DNA of 25,077 nucleotides from GCA-2718595 sp963935005. GTDB taxonomy: Bacteria > Gemmatimonadota > Gemmatimonadetes > Longimicrobiales > Gaopeijiaceae. Below the pieces are notes generated by a model. It worked only from the letters and a program-made list of their open reading frames with translations. It ran no database searches and had not been told where the DNA came from. Below are positions 13,726 through 21,409 of the stretch, piece after piece. Positions within the stretch are counted from its first letter, which is position 1, and each line of letters begins with the position of its first letter. The stretch spans positions 1 to 25,077 of the forward strand of contig CAWWAX010000016.1 of the NCBI GenBank assembly GCA_963935005.1, in the 5' to 3' direction. Position numbers and translations under genes: made by a program.

Positions 13726-16700
13726 TTAGTTGCTGCGTTTCACCACTGTTCCATCCTGAATAGCAAGTGCAACCAGGTCGTGTACTGATCTCCTAAGAGC
13801 AACGTGCTTCTGATTATCCCGAGTCGGATTCACTCTATTCGTAAGGAGTACGACAAACAAATCGAGTTCCGGGTCTAACCATATCGACGTCCCTGTGTAA
13901 CCAGTATGTCCGAAGGCTTCAGAAGTAAAATAATCACCGGCCGAAGACCTTCCCGAGGGCGTATCCCATCCAATCGCACGCGAAGCAGTATCGTCGAAAC
14001 GCTTTGTAAATAAGTCGGCCGATCTTTCTGAAACAATTCTGACACTTTCCTCCATACCTGGGACACAGATCTCTCCATCACTCCCATCGACCGAAAGACA
14101 GCCTTCAAGCAAGCCCCCATTAAGCAACATTTGCCCGAAAAGAGTTAAGTCGGAGATCGTCGAGAAAAGTCCCGCGTGTCCTGCCACACCTCCCAGCGCA
14201 TACGCATTTTCATCATGGACCTCGCCATGCACATGGACATGGCGAAACACCGTATCCATTTCAGTCGGCGCAATCCTGTCTCTCAAGTCCCCTGATGGAT
14301 TAAAGGCAGTGTCCTTCATTCCAAGTTTGTCCCAAATATTCTGCTTCAAGAAATGCTCAAAAGGACGACCAGACACCTCTTTGACCACAAAAGCCAATGT
14401 CATCAAGCCAATATCTGAATACACGGTTGCCGACCCAGGCTCATAATCCAGCTGCAGATCCGAAATAGCATCTTTGTAAGCTGCTTCTCCTTCCATTTCA
14501 TGATAGAACCTTCGAAAAGGAGGCAAGCCGGCCCTGTGTAGCAACAACTGACCGATCGTGACGGTAGACTTAGAAGAACCTTTCTCTGCCCACCAGGGCA
14601 GATGTTTCAGTACTGGATCATCCAAGCTTAAGCGACCCTCATCAATCAACACCATAGCCGCAGTCGTGGTGCCCACCACTTTAGTGAGCGACGCTAAGTC
14701 GTAAATCGAGTTTACTCCGACTTTTGCAGAGGATTCGTCCCAATCCAGCGTTCCATATCCCTTCAACCTGACCAGATATCCTTTTCTTGCGACGGCTAGA
14801 GCCACACCCGGAGTGGCACCATCGGCTATACCCTGCATGATTCGTTGATCGAGTGCTTCCAAGCCATCTTCCGACATACCAACGGTCTCAGGATGCGTTC
14901 CTAGTACATCAGCACCTTGCTGCAAACTCGCACCCGATGGTCGATCCAATCCATCACCTACTGAATAAAACGGAGGAATGGATATTGGCAGTTTTCCACT
15001 CAAACCAATATCACCAAAAAGCCCCCTAACCACAGCCCTCTGTGATACCTCATGATCGCCCCATGCCAGAAGATAACCGGGAGAATCCGATAATTCTTGC
15101 AACAAGTAGGGATTCCCAAAAGACGTAACCATCATCGGAGCTATACCTTTCCTAGAGGTTATGAAACTCTTGAGCTTCTCCGATACCCCGATTTCTCCGA
15201 GTCCCGAAACTGGCGGAAGAAAGATATTAACCAAAACCAAGTCACTATTCGACGCAGCAACCAGCAACGCATCATACTCTTCGGAAGAAGTATTTGGACC
15301 GATCCTCCCAGAAGTCACCCGCCGAACTCTGCTTCTCAGTCTGGCATCCAATTCCTTTCCTGCAACCAAGTGTTCTTCTCTCGCATACGTGAGGCTAAAG
15401 ACATTCAGCGTTTCGCCCACCTCAACAGGGATTACATGATCTTCATCCCTCAGCAAAGTCAGCGACCGCTCAGCTGTTAAAGCCGCAAAATCTAGATGCT
15501 CTTGTCGGCCAACAATCTCATCAACGGCATTCAAGTCGACTGTCCTACTTTGATGTAAGCCAATCTGCGCCTTAGTCCCTAAGATACGTCTCACTGAGGA
15601 CTCGATCCTTCCAGTAGCGATTCTACCTGATTCGACCGCTGAATGGATTGCATCAATTGTCTCGCCGATATCGCTAGGCATCAGCAACACGTCATTACCA
15701 GCTTCAATCGCTAATACGGCAAGTTCTCCAGTTCCATATTGTGCAGCGAGAGCACCCATGGTCAGCGCATCCGTGAAAAGCAGACCGTTGAATCCCATTT
15801 CTTCACGGAGCAGTCCTTCCATAAACCTTGGATCCAAGGTCGCTGGAAGACTTCCAGATCCATCCTGTTCAGATAGAGCAATATGGGCTGTCATCACAGC
15901 ATCAACACCGGCATCGACAGCTTCCACAAAGGGTATTAGTTCCAGGTTTCTCAAACGACCCAATTCCGCGTTGATCACTGGCAAGCCTATATGCGAGTCG
16001 GTGTCGGTGTCCCCGTGCCCTGGGAAATGCTTCGCTGTGACTAATAATCCACCCTGATGCGCTCCTTCTATATAGGCTGCACCGAGACGGGCTACTTCAA
16101 ATGGATCTTCCCCAAATGATCTGGTGTTAATAACTGGATTTTTCGGATTATTGTTAACGTCGAGCACGGGAGCAAAGTTCAAGCTGACCCCTAAAGCTTT
16201 AGCTTCTACCGCCGTGATCCGAGCAAATTCGTGAACGATATCAGCATCTCCAATGGCTCCAAAAGCCATCGTAGGCGGGAAGCTAGTACCCCCGCCCTGG
16301 GGCAAAAGTGAAGGCAACGCATATGAGTGGTTGATACGCATTCCTGGACCACCATTCTCAAAATCAGACGTGACTAGCAAGGGGACTTTAGATAAGTCCT
16401 GAAGCTCGTTGATCTTTGCAGCGTAGGAGTGTGGAAGCCCAATGGATAAGTAAATACCACCGATTTGGTCGTTTTGTACCCAGTCAGCCCATTCCATGAA
16501 TTCAGAACTGTTCGTAGAAGCGTACGATCCGGGTAACCATTGAATGATCAATTGTGCTATTTGCTGCCTAAGACTCATCGAAGCCAAAGTCTCTTCCACC
16601 CAAACTTGAGCGTCTTCCGCTAAATCGTATTCAGACGAAGAATGATTGACCTGCTGAGCTACTGCAGGATGAAAAGCTCCGATAGCTAGCAGGAGGAATG

Positions 16701-16728
16701 CCGTGTGCATACCCACTCTACCTGCCAT
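13726..16728 (-). CDS. Secreted GH3 beta-N-acetylglucosaminidase fused to serine beta-lactamase-fold domain
   Basis: 1000 residues in three parts. A Sec signal peptide (FLLLAIGAFHPAVAQQ, cut near 24-25). A GH3 domain (about 40-590) with the NagZ motif KHFPGHGDTDTDSH (233-246, acid/base dyad Asp244-His246) and nucleophile Asp320 in FTDALTMG. Then a serine-hydrolase domain of the class C beta-lactamase/PBP type (about 615-990) with SLTK (680-683), YSD (770-772) and HTG (941-943). It should remove GlcNAc from wall fragments outside the inner membrane; the second domain may be an esterase, peptidase or amidase and need not destroy antibiotics. Similar fusions occur in Bacteroidota. GGGAG lies 6 bases before its ATG, and its start overlaps the end of the upstream GH3 gene by 11 bases, so the two are coupled. 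Confidence 0.93.
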   Translation of the reverse strand: MAGRVGMHTAFLLLAIGAFHPAVAQQVNHSSSEYDLAEDAQVWVEETLASMSLRQQIAQLIIQWLPGSYASTNSSEFMEWADWVQNDQIGGIYLSIGLPHSYAAKINELQDLSKVPLLVTSDFENGGPGMRINHSYALPSLLPQGGGTSFPPTMAFGAIGDADIVHEFARITAVEAKALGVSLNFAPVLDVNNNPKNPVINTRSFGEDPFEVARLGAAYIEGAHQGGLLVTAKHFPGHGDTDTDSHIGLPVINAELGRLRNLELIPFVEAVDAGVDAVMTAHIALSEQDGSGSLPATLDPRFMEGLLREEMGFNGLLFTDALTMGALAAQYGTGELAVLAIEAGNDVLLMPSDIGETIDAIHSAVESGRIATGRIESSVRRILGTKAQIGLHQSRTVDLNAVDEIVGRQEHLDFAALTAERSLTLLRDEDHVIPVEVGETLNVFSLTYAREEHLVAGKELDARLRSRVRRVTSGRIGPNTSSEEYDALLVAASNSDLVLVNIFLPPVSGLGEIGVSEKLKSFITSRKGIAPMMVTSFGNPYLLQELSDSPGYLLAWGDHEVSQRAVVRGLFGDIGLSGKLPISIPPFYSVGDGLDRPSGASLQQGADVLGTHPETVGMSEDGLEALDQRIMQGIADGATPGVALAVARKGYLVRLKGYGTLDWDESSAKVGVNSIYDLASLTKVVGTTTAAMVLIDEGRLSLDDPVLKHLPWWAEKGSSKSTVTIGQLLLHRAGLPPFRRFYHEMEGEAAYKDAISDLQLDYEPGSATVYSDIGLMTLAFVVKEVSGRPFEHFLKQNIWDKLGMKDTAFNPSGDLRDRIAPTEMDTVFRHVHVHGEVHDENAYALGGVAGHAGLFSTISDLTLFGQMLLNGGLLEGCLSVDGSDGEICVPGMEESVRIVSERSADLFTKRFDDTASRAIGWDTPSGRSSAGDYFTSEAFGHTGYTGTSIWLDPELDLFVVLLTNRVNPTRDNQKHVALRRSVHDLVALAIQDGTVVKRSN

Positions 16729-18625
16729 CCACTTCTCCCTTGGAGGCTACCCGGATTCCATCTCCCATTTCGAAATGAGGATTCATGCTAGTCGGAACCT
16801 TCCCAGTGATAGCAAATTTACCCAATAAAGCATCCGCCGCCGCTACCTGACTTACCTGGCTTGAACTCCAAGCTAATAAATAACCCTGAACTTCGGGAAA
16901 CTCCGAAATCAAGTAGGGGCTACCAAAAGAAACAACAATATGACTGATATTACGACTGGAAAGTTCCGCAATAAAATCCACGGTCTCTTCTGGTAATTCG
17001 ACCTGCCCAGCAAAGTTAGAATAGATGGAAACAACTACTAAATTGGAACGTCCCGCTTGGTTGAGAATCTGATCATACTTGGCCGGGTGAGATGATCTAT
17101 TAACCGATGTCCGGCTCAAGCGAGGATAGGTTTGACGAAGTCGTGCATCAAAATAACGGCCGGACAATGGATTGTTTCCATTCTGATAGGAAACTGACAT
17201 CACACGTGCAGTTCGTGTGCCCAGCAATGGGAGTAAGTTTCCACCATTGCGCAGGAGTGTAACAGACCGATCAGCAACCGTTTGTGCCACCTCTTTGTGG
17301 GCAGGAATTCCCACCACTGAAGGAACCTTATTCACATCAACCCTACGTTCTCGATGAAGTCCCATTTCCTCTTTTAATTGAAGGATCTTTTTAACGGATC
17401 TCTCAATCCTTCCCTCCGTTAAGCGTCCCGATTCCACAGCAGCCACGATAGACTCTATGGCCTCTCCGACATTACTAGGCATCAGAATAACATCAGCTCC
17501 AGCCAGGACGGCCATCACCGAGGCCTCACCGTCGGGGAACGTTCTGGTCACAGCTCCCATGTCCATCGCATCCGTGAAAACGATGCCCTCAAACCCAAGC
17601 TGGGTGCGAAGAAGATCAGTCAGGACTTTCTCTGTAAGAGTTGCGGGCAATCTGTCTTGACTAAGATCTGGCACTGCAATGTGAGCCGTCATAATAGCTC
17701 GCATCCCAGCATCAATCGCAGCCTGAAATGGCACCAGCTCAATATCTTGCAAGCGCTCTTGACCGTGCTCGAAAACTGGTAAAGCATTATGAGAATCGAT
17801 TCCGGTATCTCCGTGGCCAGGAAAATGTTTACCCGTCGCTATAGACCCATTGTCTTGGATTCCACGAACAAATGAAACTCCCATCTTGGCAACTTCCGCT
17901 GGATCTTCACCGAATGAGCGAATATTGATAATGGGGTTTTCTGGGTTGTTGTTGACATCTAGTACGGGAGCAAACGGAACATGTACACCAACAGCCTTGG
18001 CTTCCAATCCTGTTATCCGACCAAGTTCATAGGCTAATTCTGGATCACCTGCTGCCCCGAAAGCCATCAAAGACGGGAACATGGTAGCTCCACCCAAAAC
18101 GATATTCGTAGGACCGTCGATTCCTCCTCCAAAACGGAAACCAGCACCAGTCTCTAAATCAGCAGCCACTAGAAGAGGATGCTCCGAGTGATCTTGCAGA
18201 TCATTAAGCTTTACTGCTACCTCACTCGGCGAACCCACTGAAACAATAACTCCACCGATCCCAAATGAGTCGATCATACCCACTACCCTGTCGTGGTCAT
18301 CCGAGCCCTCTGGTGAAAAATCCCCCAAAATCCAGGGCATCATCAACTGAGCCACTTTTTCTCTCAACGTCATTTCGCTTAAAACTGTCTGTGCCCAATC
18401 GTCAAAGTGACCAGGCTGTTCAACATCCAAAGTCGGCTGATCTTGAGAAGAATCAGAGGCTGGAGACAGAGCAGGATCAGGAGCTGGTCGTTCCTGGGTG
18501 GCGTTCTCCAGGGGATCCTGAATAGGAGCTTGTCTGTAGCATGAAGAAACAAGGATCGCTAGGATCCATAAGTTTCTCAACACTGTCTTATTAAAGACGA
18601 CTTGAGGAGTCTTCTGGATTCTCAT
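16718..18625 (-). CDS. nagZ: GH3 beta-N-acetylglucosaminidase lipoprotein (NagZ type)
   Basis: 635 residues. The N-terminus is a lipoprotein signal (LWILAILVSSC, Cys29), followed by a Pro/Asp/Gln-rich linker (about 30-72) that would hold the enzyme away from the membrane. The GH3 domain has KHFPGHGDTGIDSH (266-279), with Asp277-His279 as the NagZ acid/base dyad, and nucleophile Asp352 in FTDAMDMG. A C-terminal GH3-associated region (about 430-620) follows, but not the beta-lactamase-fold domain of its downstream paralogue. NagZ of Gammaproteobacteria is cytoplasmic; these exported forms are the arrangement seen in Bacteroidota-like bacteria. It is first of a two-gene operon and divergent from the NamZ gene. 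The start has no good ribosome-binding site (AGAGAGG is 17 bases away), so a slightly later start is possible. Confidence 0.92.
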   Translation of the reverse strand: MRIQKTPQVVFNKTVLRNLWILAILVSSCYRQAPIQDPLENATQERPAPDPALSPASDSSQDQPTLDVEQPGHFDDWAQTVLSEMTLREKVAQLMMPWILGDFSPEGSDDHDRVVGMIDSFGIGGVIVSVGSPSEVAVKLNDLQDHSEHPLLVAADLETGAGFRFGGGIDGPTNIVLGGATMFPSLMAFGAAGDPELAYELGRITGLEAKAVGVHVPFAPVLDVNNNPENPIINIRSFGEDPAEVAKMGVSFVRGIQDNGSIATGKHFPGHGDTGIDSHNALPVFEHGQERLQDIELVPFQAAIDAGMRAIMTAHIAVPDLSQDRLPATLTEKVLTDLLRTQLGFEGIVFTDAMDMGAVTRTFPDGEASVMAVLAGADVILMPSNVGEAIESIVAAVESGRLTEGRIERSVKKILQLKEEMGLHRERRVDVNKVPSVVGIPAHKEVAQTVADRSVTLLRNGGNLLPLLGTRTARVMSVSYQNGNNPLSGRYFDARLRQTYPRLSRTSVNRSSHPAKYDQILNQAGRSNLVVVSIYSNFAGQVELPEETVDFIAELSSRNISHIVVSFGSPYLISEFPEVQGYLLAWSSSQVSQVAAADALLGKFAITGKVPTSMNPHFEMGDGIRVASKGEVDGR

Positions 18626-18700
18626 GAGGGAGTCTTCAAAACCTCTCTTTGACTAGAAAAATAGAGATGTTAAACAAATCGGAGCGCTAGGAAGCAAGCT
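18626..18700. promoter_or_regulatory. Divergent promoter region between nagZ and namZ
   Basis: 75 bases shared by the two divergent wall-hydrolase genes. On the plus strand TTGACT (18649-18654) is followed after 16 bases by a poor -10 (TAAACA, 18671-18676), and AGGA sits 8 bases before the namZ ATG. Co-control of both directions from this short space is plausible but inferred. Confidence 0.35.
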
Positions 18701-19954
18701 ATGAAGTTCTTAAAAAGATCACAATCCTGGTTAATACGCTTATTCACGCCCCTGATTCTATTCGCCCTCCTTCCCTCCGCCGCTCAAGCCTCGATCCAAC
18801 AGAAATCTGCTAAAATACGACCGGGGATTCAGGTGCTATTGGAGGATTCTCTCCATTTGGTCAAGGACAGAAGGGTGGGATTAGTAACAAACCAAACTGG
18901 AGTGGACTCGGAAGGATCTTCCTCGATCGACCTTCTTTTTAATCATCCACAAGTGGATCTCATTGCTCTTTTTTCACCCGAACATGGAATCAGAGGAGAT
19001 TTGGACCCAGGTGAAGAAGTAGAAGATGGTGTCGATCCGAGAACTGGCCTTTCTATTTACTCTCTGTATGGAAACAATAGAAAGCCCACCCCTGAAATGC
19101 TGAGGAACGTCGAAGTCCTATTGATTGATTTACAAGACATCGGTGCCCGTTACTGGACTTATATCTCCACCATGACTCTGAGTATGGAAGCAGCCTTTGA
19201 AAATGGAGTTTCAGTTGTAGTACTCGACCGGCCCAACCCAATAGGTGACAACGTCCAGGGGAATATGTTGTATCCTGAATTTTCCACATTTGTCGGTAGG
19301 TACCCCATCCCAATGCGACACGGAATGACTTCCGGTGAAATGGCCCTATACTATCAAGGAGAGTTCAATATCCCTGGCCCACTGCATATTGCCCCAGTTT
19401 CTGGCCTAGGGCGAAACATGACTTTCGAAGAGACTCAACTTCCCTGGATCAAACCCTCTCCCAATATGCCTACTGTCGAAAGCGCTCTTCACTACCCAGG
19501 GATCTGTTTATTTGAGGGAACCTATCTCTCAGTCGGCAGAGGTACCGATCGCCCATTTCAAGTGGTCGGATCTCCCTGGCTAAACGGAGAAAATCTGGCA
19601 GAACGAATGCGTCATTATGGATTCGCAGGTGTATCGTTCAAGGCGGTGACATTTACACCTCAAAATCCAGGAGATGGAAAATTTGACGGAATTGAGGTAC
19701 ACGGTGTCCAGCTGATCGCTACGTCCACCGACTACGACCCCACCGAAGTAGCTGTCGCACTGCTGGTAGAGACATATAAAATGTCTGGTGACAAATGGGA
19801 ATGGCTGACTTCCCATTTTGATCGCTTGGCAGGCACTGATTCCTTACGTGAGGGGATTGTCGCAGGTTCTGCAGCCCAGGATCTTGTCAGTGACTGGCCC
19901 AACCAACTACAGGACTTCTTAGCCATTAGGGACCAGTACTTGATTTATCCTTAG
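18701..19954 (+). CDS. namZ: Secreted exo-beta-N-acetylmuramidase, NamZ/DUF1343 (GH171) family
   Basis: 417 residues. A Sec signal peptide (LIRLFTPLILFALLPSAAQA, cut near 30) is followed by a full DUF1343 domain: RRVGLVTNQTGVD, ALFSPEHGIRGD, SLYGNNRKPTPEML, DLQDIGARYWTYISTM, VVLDRPNPIG, PIPMRHGMTSGE and SPNMPTVESALHYPGICLFE...SVGRGTDRPF. Characterised members release MurNAc from the non-reducing end of peptidoglycan glycan, the partner activity of NagZ; the SPEHG glutamate/histidine lies in the proposed active site. Export agrees with the exported GH3 enzymes encoded divergently 75 bases away: together they could take glycan strands apart one sugar at a time. It ends in front of a short hairpin, facing the D-amino-acid transaminase gene. 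Confidence 0.92.
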   Translation: MKFLKRSQSWLIRLFTPLILFALLPSAAQASIQQKSAKIRPGIQVLLEDSLHLVKDRRVGLVTNQTGVDSEGSSSIDLLFNHPQVDLIALFSPEHGIRGDLDPGEEVEDGVDPRTGLSIYSLYGNNRKPTPEMLRNVEVLLIDLQDIGARYWTYISTMTLSMEAAFENGVSVVVLDRPNPIGDNVQGNMLYPEFSTFVGRYPIPMRHGMTSGEMALYYQGEFNIPGPLHIAPVSGLGRNMTFEETQLPWIKPSPNMPTVESALHYPGICLFEGTYLSVGRGTDRPFQVVGSPWLNGENLAERMRHYGFAGVSFKAVTFTPQNPGDGKFDGIEVHGVQLIATSTDYDPTEVAVALLVETYKMSGDKWEWLTSHFDRLAGTDSLREGIVAGSAAQDLVSDWPNQLQDFLAIRDQYLIYP

Positions 19955-19960
19955 GCGACT

Positions 19961-19980
19961 GGGCGAAGAATCGCCCTTCC
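19961..19980. terminator. Hairpin between convergent namZ and dat genes
   Basis: A perfect 6-bp GC-rich stem GGGCGA/TCGCCC (19961-19966 with 19971-19976) and a 4-base AGAA loop, followed on the plus strand by TTCCTTAA. It lies in the 31 bases between the two convergent stop codons, where a shared terminator would be expected. The U-tract is weak in both directions. Confidence 0.5.
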
Positions 19981-19985
19981 TTAAC

Positions 19986-20849
19986 CTAAAATTCTTGATC
20001 TATCGGTTGTCCAATTTCTTTTCTAAACGCTGCATAGATCGCCTTGGAAACTGGACCAACTTCTCCACTGCCAACTGGCTTACCGTCAAGCCGAACAGTT
20101 GGCCTAACCTCAGTGGTCGTACCAGAAAAAAACAGCTCGTCAATAGTCTCCAGTTCCTCTACCTGAATCGGTCGCTCTTGGACGGATATCCCCAGTGATT
20201 TCGCCATCTCTATCATGACGGTCCTCGTAATACCGTTCAGTATTTCCTGAGTAGCAGGATGAGTTACCAAAACATCTCCCTTGACTGCAAAAATATTATT
20301 TTGGGCACCTTCTAAAGCAATACCATTCTTCACCAGCAAAGCGTCGTCTACCCCAGCATCAACGGCAGCCTGTGCAGCCATCACATTGGGTAGCAGACTG
20401 ATCGACTTGATATCTACACGAGACCAACGACGATCAGGAACAATCACGGCCTCGAAGCCTTCTAACCAACGCTCCATGGAAGGTCTGTGGAATTGTTTTG
20501 CGAATGCATAAACCGTGGGAGCAGTTCCCGCGGGAGGAAAATAGTGCGTCCTCTCAGCCACTCCTCGAGTTATTTGCAAGTATACGATAGCGATTTCAGA
20601 TTCAGATAAATCATTCTTGTCGAGTAACGTACGATGAACTTCAACTAACTCTTCTGGATCATAGTCTATACGCAGTGAAGCAAGTCCACCTGTCAGTCGG
20701 ATGAGGTGCTGCCTCAAAAGGAAGAATTCACCCCTATACGCAGGAGTTACTTCATAGACACCATCCGACAAAAGAAAACCTCTGTCTTCTACCGAAATCT
20801 TTGCACCTTCTTTCGGTAGAAACTCACCGTTCAAGTATACTGTGCTCAT
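19986..20849 (-). CDS. dat: D-amino-acid transaminase (PLP fold type IV)
   Basis: 287 residues, cytoplasmic. It interconverts D-alanine and D-glutamate (and other D-amino acids) with 2-oxo acids. The fold-IV signs are SVEDRGFLLSDGVYEV near the N-terminus, the PLP lysine in DIKSISLLPNVMA (Lys148), LEGAQNNIFAV (Glu180) and LNGITRTVMIEMA. RGVAERTHYFP, with an Arg-x-His pair (100 and 102), is typical of D-amino-acid transaminase and not of branched-chain transaminases. D-Ala and D-Glu are wall components, so the place beside the peptidoglycan hydrolases makes sense as feed-in or salvage of D-amino acids. A good promoter (TTGAGT, 16 bases, TATAAT; 20889-20916) lies upstream. The start is ATG at 20847-20849. 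Confidence 0.9.
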   Translation of the reverse strand: MSTVYLNGEFLPKEGAKISVEDRGFLLSDGVYEVTPAYRGEFFLLRQHLIRLTGGLASLRIDYDPEELVEVHRTLLDKNDLSESEIAIVYLQITRGVAERTHYFPPAGTAPTVYAFAKQFHRPSMERWLEGFEAVIVPDRRWSRVDIKSISLLPNVMAAQAAVDAGVDDALLVKNGIALEGAQNNIFAVKGDVLVTHPATQEILNGITRTVMIEMAKSLGISVQERPIQVEELETIDELFFSGTTTEVRPTVRLDGKPVGSGEVGPVSKAIYAAFRKEIGQPIDQEF

Positions 20850-20888
20850 CGTAAACTCAACCTGAATTTAAAATTTCGTTCAACATCA

Positions 20889-20916
20889 ATTATAGTCTCT
20901 CATGATCGGCACTCAA
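20889..20916 (-). promoter_or_regulatory. Candidate promoter of the D-amino-acid transaminase gene
   Basis: On the minus strand TTGAGT (20911-20916), 16 bases, then a perfect TATAAT (20889-20894), giving an expected 5' leader of about 30 bases. This is the best promoter match in the window. Confidence 0.55.
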
Positions 20917-20978
20917 AAGAAAGAGTGCGACGACGAAAATCCTGCTATAGTTGTTCATGGATTTCTCAAGGAGAGCTG

Positions 20979-21392
20979 ATGAAGCAAGTATCCGTAGTCG
21001 CCCTAGCCTTGATTATATCTGGCTGTGGCAACTCTGAATTAGAAGGTTTGGTTGAAAGCTATTATGAGAACGGACAGCTGATGTCCAAGACTTTCTACAA
21101 AGAAGGCTCTGCGAACGGTCCCGCTGAGACCTACCACCAGAACGGACAGCTGAGATCCAAAGGAACCTTCATTATGGGCCGAGCACATGGGACAGAAGAA
21201 TCCTACTATGAAAGTGGACAGCTATGGAGCAAATCCACCTATAAAGATGGTAAGCGGCATGGGCCAGATGAATTCTTTGATATCTATAGCAAGCTAAAAT
21301 GGCAGGGATCCTATGACATGGGTAAGGAATGTGGTGAATGGTTTGATGATGGCGAAACCAAAACTTATCCACCATGTCCAGATTTTGAATAG
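20979..21392 (+). CDS. MORN_2/YwqK-type repeat lipoprotein
   Basis: 137 residues from the ATG at 20979, set by AAGGAG (20968-20973) five bases upstream; the open frame starts earlier but that part has no ribosome-binding site and would bury the signal peptide. The signal ends in a lipobox (ALALIISGC, Cys16). The rest is 3-4 copies of a repeat of about 23 residues with the pattern E.YYENGQL.SK..YK.G...G, the MORN_2 (toxin-antitoxin YwqK) repeat, then an acidic Cys-containing end. Such repeats form beta-hairpin sheets; in free-standing lipoproteins their role is not known, and I see no toxin gene partner next to it. The DNA shows the repeat too (GGACAGCT at each unit). Confidence 0.8.
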   Translation: MKQVSVVALALIISGCGNSELEGLVESYYENGQLMSKTFYKEGSANGPAETYHQNGQLRSKGTFIMGRAHGTEESYYESGQLWSKSTYKDGKRHGPDEFFDIYSKLKWQGSYDMGKECGEWFDDGETKTYPPCPDFE

Positions 21393-21409
21393 ACACTGCT
21401 AAGGACAGG

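Noticed and set aside
14000..14700. Antibiotic-resistance beta-lactamase
   Set aside because: The SLTK/YSD/HTG domain is the tail of a GH3 wall hydrolase; it resembles esterase/peptidase-type serine hydrolases and nothing shows antibiotic hydrolysis.
15097..15480. 127-codon plus-strand frame opposite the GH3 fusion gene
   Set aside because: Antisense to a conserved protein; composition is not protein-like and no ribosome-binding site is present.
20925..20978. Longer 155-codon form of the MORN_2 protein
   Set aside because: AAGGAG and a clean lipoprotein signal peptide fix the start at 20979.
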